8,942 nt of DNA from Leptolyngbyaceae cyanobacterium SM1_3_5 (GTDB lineage Bacteria; Cyanobacteriota; Cyanobacteriia; Elainellales; Elainellaceae), in the NCBI GenBank assembly GCA_012031475.1, contig JAAUTJ010000149.1, positions 1 to 8,942 of the forward strand, read 5' to 3'. The position numbers and the translations under genes are program-made. The notes beneath the pieces are model-generated. The model ran no database searches. It had not been told where the DNA came from and saw nothing but the letters and a program-made list of their open reading frames with translations. This document shows positions 1 to 6,893 of the stretch, one piece after another. Position 1 is the first letter of the stretch; the number at the start of each line of letters is the position of its first letter.

Positions 1-1147
1 GCTGCCGCCGATTTGCGTACTTTGACCGTCCACGCCGATCGAACCAAAAATCGGGGCGATCGCTTCGCCCGTCAGCGTTGGAGCCGCGATCGCCCCCTAG
101 AATCGTGCTGTTGGCATCGCCGCTCGGTGCAGATGACTGAAAGCGGCGCTGCACTTCTTGCACGGCAGCGTAGATGTCGAGGCGCGGATAGTTGACCTGC
201 GTGTTGATCACGTTGTCGTCTTCGTCGTCGCCATCAAAGATCGAGTCTGCGGTCGATCGCAAAATCTCGACCACTTCAGCCGGAGTCAACAGCCGCCCGC
301 CAAACTGCTGCGCGGCTTCTTGCAGCAGGGCAACCGCGCCCGCCACGATCGGCGCGGCCATGCTGGTTCCGGCATAGTCTGCGATGTCCTCGTCATCTGG
401 GTTGGCATCGACCGGAATCGTACTACGGATCATGGCTCCGGGCGCAAACAGCGTGTTGTTTGCCACAAGCCGCTGGCTAAAGCTAACGAGGCGATCGGCT
501 CCGGTTGTGAAATCAATTGAGATTGCGCCTGACGGTCCCGACCAATAGTCGCGCTCGATGCCATCTTTCCAGACCGCGCCGACCGAAATCGTACTGGAGA
601 TCGCTGGCGTACTCACATTTTGATATTCATTATTTTTGTAAGAATTTCCTGCTGCTGAAACGACTGTGACTCCGGCAGCTTCAAGGCGGCGAATATCATC
701 TGAAAGAATATCGCCTGCCACTTCTGAGGGTGACTGGTAGTGGCCGCGTGTTTCACCCAGCGACATGTTCACGGCTACGATGTTGTAGCGCTGGCGGTTG
801 GCAAGCACCCATTCGAGCGCGTCCTCAACGGTTGTAAAGTTCGTCGAGCCTGATGGTTCAAATACCTGGAGGCCAATCAGCCGCACATCTGGCGCAACTC
901 CGATGTCGCCGTTGCGAGCGCCGACTGTGCCTGCGACATGCGTTCCGTGACTGTTGCGATCGATCGGGTTGTCGCCGCCAAAGACGAAATCCACGCCTGC
1001 AATATAGTTCGGCTGCAAGAGCGGATGAGTGCGATCGAGTCCGGTATCAATCACCGCAACGCTCATGCCGCTGCCGTCAATTCCGGCAAAGCGCGAATCG
1101 CTCCGCAGTTGCGTCAAGCCAATCAGATCAAAAGCTGCATTTGACAT
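1..1147 (-). CDS. Subtilisin-like S8 family serine peptidase (3' end beyond window; apparent frameshift at 93-97)
   Basis: This gene encodes a subtilase that hydrolyses peptide bonds through an Asp-His-Ser triad. The triad is complete: Asp34 in AVIDTGLD, His67 in NSHGTHVAGT and Ser262 in AGTSMAAPIVAG, with the oxyanion Asn168 in SAAGNS. The ATG at 1147 has AAGGA 11 nt upstream. The protein starts almost directly with the catalytic domain, with no signal peptide or prodomain, so if it is exported the signal is probably C-terminal (inference). In the raw frame the last 30 or so codons become an Arg/Asp-rich tail. Dropping one C from the C5 run at 93-97 gives instead a tail with APTLTGEAIAP and FGSIGVDGQSTQIGGS. 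That resembles the linker and start of a PPC-like beta domain, common after cyanobacterial subtilases. The true C-terminus lies left of the window. Catalytic assignment is firm; the C-terminal domain is inferred. Confidence 0.93.
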   Translation of the reverse strand, partial: MSNAAFDLIGLTQLRSDSRFAGIDGSGMSVAVIDTGLDRTHPLLQPNYIAGVDFVFGGDNPIDRNSHGTHVAGTVGARNGDIGVAPDVRLIGLQVFEPSGSTNFTTVEDALEWVLANRQRYNIVAVNMSLGETRGHYQSPSEVAGDILSDDIRRLEAAGVTVVSAAGNSYKNNEYQNVSTPAISSTISVGAVWKDGIERDYWSGPSGAISIDFTTGADRLVSFSQRLVANNTLFAPGAMIRSTIPVDANPDDEDIADYAGTSMAAPIVAGAVALLQEAAQQFGGRLLTPAEVVEILRSTADSIFDGDDEDDNVINTQVNYPRLDIYAAVQEVQRRFQSSAPSGDANSTILGGDRGSNADGRSDRPDFWFDRRGRSKYANRRQ

Positions 1148-1158
1148 GGATTTGAAGT

Positions 1159-1163
1159 TCCTT
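1159..1163 (-). promoter_or_regulatory. Ribosome binding site of the S8 protease
   Basis: AAGGA on the minus strand lies 11 nt before the ATG at 1147. It supports that start over downstream alternatives, since the protein must begin upstream of the catalytic Asp at residue 34. Confidence 0.5.
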
Positions 1164-1323
1164 AAGCACCGAGATTTTGAATCGATCGAGGTCGTAATTT
1201 TGGCGATCGAACTTAGCTTTACTGAAGCACGAGGCGATCGCAAGGCTGAAAATTGCCAGATTGTTTGCAGGTTTCTGAAATGATACTTTCGCTAAGCTGG
1301 AATCAGAGGTTGACTACAACACT

Positions 1324-1839
1324 ATGACTCCAAAATTTGCCGATGCGATCGCGTGGCAGCAAGCCGAAATCTTGATGCAGCCTGTGTTTATTCGCGTCAT
1401 CGACAATTTGCGTAAGCAGCTTGAACAAACAGATTGGAAGGGAACTTATCACGACACACAAGCTTGGCCGGACAATGTTCCCGAAAAGGTTAAAGCGCAA
1501 GTGCTGGATTTGCATCAGCAGTTGATCCGCGCTGCCGACGATCACGAAATTGCCGACATCGAACATGAACTGGCGCAACTGCCGCGCTTTCAACCCGGAT
1601 ATGAGCTTTGGTTAGAACGCCCCGATCCCGTTCCGCAAGCAAGTGAGAGCCAAATTAAACTCGATTTGTGGCAGCTATGCTATCAGGTTTGCTTCCGCGA
1701 CTATCAGCCTGAAACGCCCGATGATTTAATTATTGTGGACACGGGTTTACTAGACGAAGACGGCCAAGTGGATTGGTTTCAACTCGACCAAAAAGCGAAG
1801 CATCTCATTGAACAAACCTTTCGTCAGCTACCGCAGTGA
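1324..1839 (+). CDS. Conserved cyanobacterial hypothetical protein, 171 aa
   Basis: I do not recognise a named family. The protein is soluble, with no signal peptide or membrane segment. It is rich in acidic residues, Gln and Trp, and looks mostly helical. Recognisable stretches are WQQAEILMQPVFIRVIDNLR near the N-terminus, an amphipathic helical middle (about 55-92), and an acidic C-terminal part with PDDLIIVDTGLLDEDGQVDW (about 130-150). Its aromatic and charged composition looks like a real cytoplasmic protein, and the frame is intact. AGAGG lies about 14 nt upstream of the ATG, a weak Shine-Dalgarno site. The stop overlaps the GTG of the next gene (GTGA at 1836-1839), so the two are probably cotranscribed and translationally coupled. 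It may therefore work with the glycosyltransferase candidate, but nothing in the sequence shows how. Confidence 0.8.
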   Translation: MTPKFADAIAWQQAEILMQPVFIRVIDNLRKQLEQTDWKGTYHDTQAWPDNVPEKVKAQVLDLHQQLIRAADDHEIADIEHELAQLPRFQPGYELWLERPDPVPQASESQIKLDLWQLCYQVCFRDYQPETPDDLIIVDTGLLDEDGQVDWFQLDQKAKHLIEQTFRQLPQ

Positions 1840-2644
1840 TCCAGCTTGCTCATATTATTAACCCCGTCATTGTTCCACCCAGTTCTGACCTCTACATTGC
1901 TCAGCCAATCACGTTTGAAACGATGCGAATTGCGCGGGCGTTTGCTGCCGATCGCGCATCGGTTTCGCTGTTTTCCGCACAGTATCTCGAAGACCGATCG
2001 ATCGTCCCCGATGATTTTCAGCAAACGCCAAATCTCGATCGATCGGTTCAAGATCTCGGCCTGTTTCAGAAACCCAGAAAGCTGCCGCTAATTGTCGATA
2101 TTCTCGATCGCCTGTATGCGGCAACGGAAGCCGACTATCTAATCTATACCAACGTCGATATTGCTTTGATGCCAAGTTTTTATCTGGCCGTTCAGGGAGC
2201 GATCGAACAGGGCTACGACGCCCTCGCAATCAATCGCCGCACCATTTCAAAAACTTACTCAAGCCTATCAGAAATTCCTTTGATGTTTGCCGAGGTTGGC
2301 ACACCGCAGGGTGGACATGACTGCTTTGTGTTTCGACGCGATGTTTATCCGAAGTACCGATTGGGAAATACCTGCATTGGAGCCGCCAAAATTGGAAAAG
2401 TCATGCTCCTCAATTTGATGATTCACGGTCAAAAATTCTTTGAGTTTCGCGACTGGCACACCACGTTTTCGATTTGGGGAACGATCGCGCTGGAAAGTAC
2501 CAGAGCTACAAGACTATTTCGACCACAACGAAAGGCGAACTAATCCGCGTTTTTCATCACTATTGCCGGACTGAAACACTAATCGATCATCCGCAGATGC
2601 AGAAATTGATCGATCGATATTCTCCAGCAAACTTGCCCAACTGA
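1836..2644 (+). CDS. GT-A-like glycosyltransferase candidate, frame-disrupted near the 3' end
   Basis: The GTG start overlaps the stop of the upstream gene. In the raw sequence the frame ends at 2543 (235 aa). The N-terminal part is an alpha/beta protein with DYLIYTNVDIALMPSFY at about residues 105-121; the TNVD segment looks like the DxD-type metal/nucleotide-sugar site of GT-A enzymes. A later GGHDCFVFRRDVYP segment (about 159-172) also resembles this group. Donor and acceptor cannot be told. From about 2466 the raw frame degrades. The other two frames together spell a coherent ending: DLGNDR, then WKVPELQDYFDHNE, then ELIRVFHHYCRTETLIDHPQ and a stop at 2642-2644. This needs a missing T in 2466-2469, a missing base near 2487-2490 and an extra A in 2531-2533. 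The restored length is about 269 aa. The glycosyltransferase label is tentative. Confidence 0.65.
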
Positions 2645-2670
2645 GATAGGCTTGTCAACACTTTTACCTT

Positions 2671-2781
2671 AGACCTCTTGCACAAATACTAAAACGCCCC
2701 CTAGATCCCCCATGAATGGGGGACTTCGAGGCTCAATTTTGACAATTTCAAGGAGCAAAATTCGATTCATGCAAGAAGTCT
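2671..2781. repeat. MITE-like palindromic repeat element, 111 bp
   Basis: The ends are imperfect terminal inverted repeats: AGACCTCTTGCACAAAT at 2671-2687, and at 2765-2781 a sequence whose reverse complement is AGACTTCTTGCATGAAT (14 of 17 identical). Inside is a perfect 8-bp stem TCCCCCAT/ATGGGGGA (2706-2713 and 2716-2723) with a 2-nt loop, and a second stem AATTTTG/CAAAATT (2735-2741 and 2756-2762). CTT stands directly outside both ends and may be a 3-bp target duplication, although so short a match could be chance. There is no coding capacity. Sequences of the form CCCCCTAGATCCCCC...GGGGGACTT are, from general knowledge, widespread in filamentous cyanobacteria, so this is most likely a member of a non-autonomous repeat family. 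Confidence 0.65.
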
Positions 2782-2795
2782 CTTGTTTGGAGATA

Positions 2796-2829
2796 ACTAA
2801 AAAAGTGAGAGGCAATCGCCCCTCACTTT
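2796..2829 (-). terminator. Intrinsic terminator of msrB
   Basis: A 12-bp arm AAAGTGAGAGGC (2802-2813) pairs with GCCCCTCACTTT (2818-2829) around the loop AATC, with one mismatch. Read on the minus strand, the hairpin is followed by a run of six T, the classic intrinsic terminator layout. It lies 27 bp past the restored msrB stop at 2856. On the plus strand the downstream side has only CTCAAAAATT, so termination of plus-strand transcripts is not supported. Confidence 0.75.
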
Positions 2830-2855
2830 CTCAAAAATTAGCTGAAACTCGATCG

Positions 2856-3282
2856 CTATTGTGCTGATTCTGTGGAGGGTGTGAACTCAAGGGAAACGCC
2901 GTTCATGCAGTAGCGATCGCCTGTCGGGGGCGGGGCCATCTTTGAAGACGTGGCCGAGGTGTCCGCCGCAGCGCCGACAGTGGACTTCAATTCGGGTCAT
3001 GAACAGCGATCGATCGACAGTGGTTTCGATCGCGCCTTCGATCGGAGCATAAAAGCTCGGCCAACCTGTGCGACTGTTAAACTTGGTTTCTGACGTAAAT
3101 AGCGGCGTTCCACAGCCTGCACAGACATAGGTTCCCGTCTCGTAATTCTTATCAAGCGGGCTAGTTCCAGCGCGTTCTGTGCCGTGTTTACGCAACACCT
3201 GAAACTGCTCTGGCGTCAAAATTTCGCGCCATTCTGCGTCGGTTTTGACGACTTCAAACTGTTCGTTCTTGGAGGTTGTCAT
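2856..3282 (-). CDS. msrB: Peptide-methionine (R)-S-oxide reductase MsrB (frameshift at 2925)
   Basis: MsrB reduces methionine-R-sulfoxide in oxidised proteins, using thioredoxin as electron donor. The hallmarks are SRTGWPSFYAPI (residues 70-81) and two zinc-binding CxxC pairs: C54/C57 in CAGCG and C102/C105 in HCRRCGGHLGHVF. The catalytic Cys125 sits in GDRYCMNGVSLEF, which appears only when the C at 2925 is removed. The raw frame instead turns to DRRSLLHERRFP after DGPAP and stops at 2887, losing the active site. The restored protein is 141 aa with a stop at 2856-2858, normal for single-domain MsrB. The ATG at 3282 is preferred over the upstream TTG at 3312, because a TATAAT box sits at that TTG. 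Family identity is very secure; whether the shift is real is not. Confidence 0.95.
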
Positions 3283-3311
3283 TCGTGTTCTCTCACGCTT
3301 TGCCGATCTCA

Positions 3312-3317
3312 ATTATA
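3312..3317 (-). promoter_or_regulatory. Putative -10 box of msrB
   Basis: TATAAT is read on the minus strand about 30 nt upstream of the msrB ATG at 3282. No convincing -35 hexamer stands 16-18 nt further upstream. The placement implies a short leader and excludes a start at the TTG at 3312. Confidence 0.45.
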
Positions 3318-3419
3318 CCGATTTGCTTCGATCGGCTGGGGTGTTGAAATTGCGGCTTGATCGGCGGCTATTTTATAGAATGTGGGAAATCCGTTCGATC
3401 GCTTGGGAGATTTCACCCG

Positions 3420-4040
3420 ATGGTCATGCAAGTCCAGCAGCGCTACTACTCACCCGAAGAGTATTTGGCGCTAGAAGTCAACGCCGAAGAGCGACACATT
3501 TACATTGATGGTGAGATTATTGAAACGCCAGGTGGAACTCCAAATCACAACAAGATTGCAGGAAACCTCAGTGCTGCGCTGAATTTTGCACTGAAGCGGC
3601 AACCTTACCAGGTGTTTGCCGTAAATCAGCGGCTTTGGGTTCCAGACTTGCGAAGCTTCACCTATCCGGACGTGATGGTGATTGCCCAGCCGATCGAATT
3701 CATGGAAGGGCGAAAAGACACGTTGACCAATCCGCTGATCGTTGCAGAGATCTTGTCCAATTCAACCGAAGGATACGATCGCGGCCAGAAATTCGCGGCC
3801 TGTCGATCGATTTCCAGCCTTCAAGAATATGTGCTGATCGATCAGTACGCAATGCACGTCGAACACTACGCAAAAGCTGATGATCGAAAGTGGATTTTTT
3901 GTGAATATGAGGGCGAGGATTCAGTCTTAACGCTGGCTTCTGTCCTGTTCCAAATTTCACTCGCTGACCTGTATGACAAAGTGGACTTCAGCAGTGAAGA
4001 ACCGCGAGCGATTGATGAACCTCCAGCAGACGAAGATTAA
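3420..4040 (+). CDS. Uma2 family endonuclease (PD-(D/E)XK fold)
   Basis: Uma2 (DUF820) proteins have a restriction-endonuclease-like fold and occur in many copies in cyanobacteria; their cellular role is unclear. The family pattern is complete over 206 aa. YYSPEEYLALE (9-19) and the HIYIDGEIIE segment (26-35) come first. Then come the candidate metal-site Asp84 in YPDVMV and Glu110 in IVAEILSNST, followed by Lys124 in DRGQKFAA and SLQEYVLIDQ (133-142). Homologues usually have a Tyr where this protein reads AAC-R (C128). The ATG at 3420 follows GGGAGA at 3405-3410 with 9 nt spacing; a second ATG at 3426 is spaced worse. The gene is divergent from msrB and stands alone, with no visible toxin-antitoxin partner. 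The frame is intact, in contrast to several neighbours. Confidence 0.93.
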   Translation: MVMQVQQRYYSPEEYLALEVNAEERHIYIDGEIIETPGGTPNHNKIAGNLSAALNFALKRQPYQVFAVNQRLWVPDLRSFTYPDVMVIAQPIEFMEGRKDTLTNPLIVAEILSNSTEGYDRGQKFAACRSISSLQEYVLIDQYAMHVEHYAKADDRKWIFCEYEGEDSVLTLASVLFQISLADLYDKVDFSSEEPRAIDEPPADED

Positions 4041-4156
4041 GTCGATCGAGCCAATTAATCTTTTCAACCTGCGATCGCCTGTGCCGACTCGATCGAATTC
4101 CGCCAACCGCCCCGCTTTCTCGATACAGTAGATCTGCTGATTCGATCGCCTTGCTC

Positions 4157-4902
4157 ATGAGTGGTTCTGTGAATGATCAATCTGTTAACGATCAAGACGA
4201 TTTGGTTCCTCGTAATGCAGGAGAAGCAGAACCGCCTTTAGAAATTCCGCATGTAACAACGGCAACGCCGCCGCTCAGCCTGGTAGAAACAGCGTTTTTA
4301 GCGAGTACGGCGAGTCTGCTGTGGATGGTGAGCTACTATCTCAGCGTTGGCCCCTGGATGCGAATTGTGTTTCCCACGCCGATCGCGCTGATCTACCTGC
4401 GCTGGGGACAGCGAGCCGCGTGGATGTGTACGATCGTGACGACGCTGCTGTTGAGTGTGCTGACGGGGCCGTATTTGAGCCTGCTGTTTTTGATTCCCTA
4501 TGGTCTGATCGGGGTGCAGCTTGGGGCGATGTGGCGCAAAGGCTCGCCTTGGTTTCCCTCGATCGCAACGGGCACATTGATTTCGACCTTCGGCTTTTTC
4601 CTGCGCGTCTGGATTCTGTCGAGCTTCCTGGGTGAAGATCTTTGGCTCTACATCACCAACCGGATCACGGATTTGATTGAGTGGGCGACGACGCGCTGGT
4701 GGACTGGGGAATTTTGGGCATCGGCATGTTAGGCCAGCCGGATTTGACGATCGTGCAGATCGTCACAGTGGCGACGATTTTGCTCAGCGATTTTGTTTAT
4801 TTGTTTACCGTGCATCTGGCGGCTTGGCTGCTGCTGGAACGGGTCGGCAATCCGATTCCCGACCCGCCGCGCTGGGTGCAGGTGTTGATGGAGGATGCCT
4901 GA
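4157..4902 (+). CDS. DUF2232 family integral membrane protein (frameshift near 4690)
   Basis: This is a predicted inner-membrane protein. The first 40 residues are hydrophilic and acidic. They are followed by about five hydrophobic segments (roughly 43-62, 67-82, 88-103, 106-124 and 134-156). The raw frame ends at 4732 with the odd tail TRWWTGEFWASAC. Adding one base around 4684-4696 joins it to a frame reading ALVDWGILGIGMLGQPDL, a further hydrophobic stretch around VATILLSDFVYLFTVHLAAW, and the ending RVGNPIPDPPRWVQVL with a stop at 4900-4902. The restored protein is 248 aa, which fits my recollection of the cyanobacterial DUF2232/YybS-like proteins. The ATG at 4157 is chosen over the in-frame TTG at 4151. 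The CobT-like gene starts 3 nt after the stop, so the two are likely cotranscribed. The biochemical function is unknown. Confidence 0.85.
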
Positions 4903-4905
4903 GCG

Positions 4906-5988
4906 GTGATCGGCATTTATTCGCAGCCGCAGCTTTGTCAAGCGTGGATCGATCGCTACCGTCGAGCAAAACCTAACTTTGCCTGCATCCTCGGCTTCAC
5001 GGATACAGGCTTGATCCCCAACATTTCCGCAGCCGGAGCCACACCGCACGATCGCCAGTTCACCGCCTTGGCCGATGCCGAATTTCTGGTCAACGGCGTT
5101 CAACCCCGTCCGCGCTATCGGTTGCCGCCGCTGACGGCGGGCGCATCTCCGACGCTGATTTCACGATCGATCGTCCAGGCGCAAGCGATCCCCGTGCAGA
5201 TTTTCAACGCCGGATTGCACCTTGCGCCGTCTGTTCCCTGCGTCGATTTGGGCGGCAAGGCGGCGAACTGCGTCTCAACCGGAAAGGCGATCGATCTGGC
5301 AACGGTCGAACATTTGTGGCAGCAGGGCTTGCGCTGGGGTGAAGCGATCGCCGCGCAAACCGACTATTTAATCTTGGGCGAATGCGTCGTCGGTGGCACA
5401 ACCACCGCGCTGGCCGTTCTGACAGGGCTAGGCTGGAATGCAGCCGGAAAAGTCAACAGCAGCCATTCGCACTGCAATCACGCGCAAAAGTGGGAAATCG
5501 TGCAGGCGGGATTGCGAGAGTTGCCAGCCGCGAGCGATCCGCTGCAAGTCGTCGCGGCAGTGGGCGATCCGATGCAGATCGTGGCGGCGGGCATGGCGAT
5601 CGCCGCGAGTCGATCGATCGGCGTCTTGCTGGCAGGTGGAACGCAAATGCTGGCGGTTTACGCGCTGATCGAGGCGATTGCAGAAAGTCGATCGGTGGCG
5701 TGGCGGCGCGATCGAATCGTGGTCGGCACAACGCGCTGGGTCGTGGAAGATCCCACAGGCGACACGGTGGGACTGGCAAAACTGCTGGACGCGCCGCTGA
5801 TGGCAACCAAACTGGGCTTTGCCGATTCCCAGTTTGCCCAGCTTCGCGCCTACGAACAGGGCTTTGTCAAAGAAGGCGTCGGCGCGGGCGGTATGGCGAT
5901 CGCAGCCCATCTCTATCAAGGCTGGCAGCAGGCCGAACTGCTCCGAGCGATCGAGGCGCTGGCGGCAGATTATGCCCGACAAGACTGA
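4906..5988 (+). CDS. cobT: Nicotinate-mononucleotide-dependent phosphoribosyltransferase, CobT-like (TIGR00303/UPF0284 type)
   Basis: This protein belongs to the CobT-like family of cyanobacteria and archaea. By homology it is thought to transfer phosphoribose from nicotinate mononucleotide to a lower-ligand base such as dimethylbenzimidazole, or adenine for pseudocobalamin. It is 360 aa, normal for the family and without frame disruption. Visible family stretches include LGFTDTGLIPNISAAGATP (29-47), ADAEFLVNG (56-64), ILGECVVGGTTTALAVLTGL (156-175), VGDPMQIVAAGMAIA (219-233), VLLAGGTQML (240-249) and KEGVGAGGMAIA (322-333). The GTG start at 4906 has GGAGG about 11 nt upstream, inside the end of the DUF2232 gene. 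No other cobalamin gene is in the window and I see no B12 riboswitch before it. The family call is secure; the exact base substrate is inferred. Confidence 0.9.
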   Translation: MIGIYSQPQLCQAWIDRYRRAKPNFACILGFTDTGLIPNISAAGATPHDRQFTALADAEFLVNGVQPRPRYRLPPLTAGASPTLISRSIVQAQAIPVQIFNAGLHLAPSVPCVDLGGKAANCVSTGKAIDLATVEHLWQQGLRWGEAIAAQTDYLILGECVVGGTTTALAVLTGLGWNAAGKVNSSHSHCNHAQKWEIVQAGLRELPAASDPLQVVAAVGDPMQIVAAGMAIAASRSIGVLLAGGTQMLAVYALIEAIAESRSVAWRRDRIVVGTTRWVVEDPTGDTVGLAKLLDAPLMATKLGFADSQFAQLRAYEQGFVKEGVGAGGMAIAAHLYQGWQQAELLRAIEALAADYARQD

Positions 5989-5994
5989 GGCGAA

Positions 5995-6360
5995 CTAATG
6001 GATACGCTGGGCGAGCAGTTGCTCTTCCAAGGCGGCAATCCGATTGTAGGCAGCGGTAAGCTGAGCGGTGAGCCGCTGAATTTGAATTTCTGGAGAGATG
6101 CCGCGATCGCCGCTTTGCATATCCGATTCGTGATAGTCCGAATCCATCAGGACATCTTTGTGGCTGAGGGCGGCATCCACGCCAAAGCCCGTGCTGCCAT
6201 AGCGACGCGAAATGTTCGCCGTTCCATAATCGCTGGCGCTGGCGTTGGTGCGAACTTCGGAGAGGACTTCGACCGTTTTGTCGTTAAGCTGATCGATCGA
6301 TCGTTGGAGTGCGTCAACCCTGGTATTGAGTGAAGCGACTTGATTTTGAAGGGAATCCAT
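5995..6360 (-). CDS. Small coiled-coil hypothetical protein, 121 aa
   Basis: The function is unknown. Two heptad-rich coiled-coil segments flank a polar middle: residues 2-35 (with VASLNTRVDALQRSIDQLND) and about 89-118 (with IQRLTAQLTAAYNRIAALEE). The centre (about 40-85) contains YGTANISRRYGSTGFGVDAA and an Asp/Ser/His-rich stretch. There is no signal peptide, Cys pair or membrane segment. It could oligomerise or act as an adaptor (inference from composition only). The ATG at 6360 has AAGG 6 nt upstream on the minus strand. The gene converges on the CobT-like gene, with stop codons about 6 bp apart and no terminator between them, so antisense read-through is possible. The frame is intact. 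A TATAAA -10-like box lies just upstream. Confidence 0.75.
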   Translation of the reverse strand: MDSLQNQVASLNTRVDALQRSIDQLNDKTVEVLSEVRTNASASDYGTANISRRYGSTGFGVDAALSHKDVLMDSDYHESDMQSGDRGISPEIQIQRLTAQLTAAYNRIAALEEQLLAQRIH

Positions 6361-6893
6361 TTGACGCCTTTGGCCTTGAGAAAATTAACTCTTTATATCC
6401 TAAATAACTTCATCGGAAATGATCGCGAATTCCTGAATCATTTAACGATTTCCATTGTGTAAGAATTGTTACAGCCTCTCAGGTTTGCTACGTCGTGATT
6501 TTGCAGGAAAATCAATCCACTAGCTTGGGTTAAAGGCCAGTAAAGTCAAGGCTTTTCGGTAATTTTTTGACCGCTCGACTGTGAAGCGAAAACCTGCAAT
6601 TTGCACAGCGAGAGCCACCTGGATAACCTCCAGATTTTGCAGCGGATAATTCGCTCAGTCAGCAAAAACTGATGCAATTTTGTGTATTTTCACTCAATCA
6701 ATATGTGAGCGATCGGCTCAGATCTTGATCCCCAAATTCGGGTGCGCTCAAAGCCAATGATTTGCAGTTTCTTTTAGTAGAAACCTATTGCAAGTAAAGC
6801 CAGCATTGAAAATCATCTATCCGTCTTGACCGCACTCAGCCCACAAAAAAGCTGTCAGAATGGGTAAGCGGCACGTTCATTCGGATTTTCGCG
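6361..6893. other. 533-bp intergenic region between divergent genes
   Basis: No ORF with coding character is visible here on either strand. The stretch is clearly AT-richer than the flanking genes and holds almost none of the GCGATCGC sites that pepper them. It must contain the promoters of the coiled-coil gene (leftward) and the lyase/solute-binding pair (rightward). The only structure I can point to is at 6594-6642: CTGCAA (6594-6599) can pair with TTGCAG (6637-6642) around an inner hairpin CTGGA-TAACC-TCCAG (6619-6633). I cannot assign it to any known RNA or riboswitch. Confidence 0.5.
6392..6397 (-). promoter_or_regulatory. Possible -10 box of the coiled-coil gene
   Basis: TATAAA is read on the minus strand 31 nt upstream of the ATG at 6360, in an AT-rich stretch. 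No clear -35 partner is visible, so this is tentative. Confidence 0.3.

Noticed and set aside
158..520. Open frames on the + strand within 13-1283
   Set aside because: They lie antisense to the S8 protease, whose catalytic motifs show that the minus strand is the coding one.
3283..3312. TTG start of msrB at 3312
   Set aside because: A TATAAT box overlaps this position, and homologues begin near the ATG at 3282.
3420..4040. Uma2 gene as part of a defence island
   Set aside because: It stands alone between msrB and a housekeeping-like membrane protein, and Uma2 proteins are dispersed widely in cyanobacterial genomes.
4041..4156. Terminator or promoter between the Uma2 and DUF2232 genes
   Set aside because: I see several GATCG-rich palindromes but no hairpin followed by a T run and no convincing -35/-10 pair.
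5428..5982. 184-codon open frame on the - strand opposite the CobT-like gene
   Set aside because: It is antisense to a well-conserved gene, and its Cys/His/Arg-rich composition is typical of antisense shadow frames.
5382..6059. Long Arg-rich open frame on the + strand inside the CobT-like gene
   Set aside because: It is a frame-shifted shadow of the CobT-like gene. The arginines arise from CGA/CGN produced by GATC-rich HIP1 sequence, and it has no family character.
6361..6893. Cobalamin or other riboswitch in the long intergenic gap
   Set aside because: I could not find a B12-box-like sequence or any recognisable riboswitch core, and the downstream genes are not cobalamin genes.
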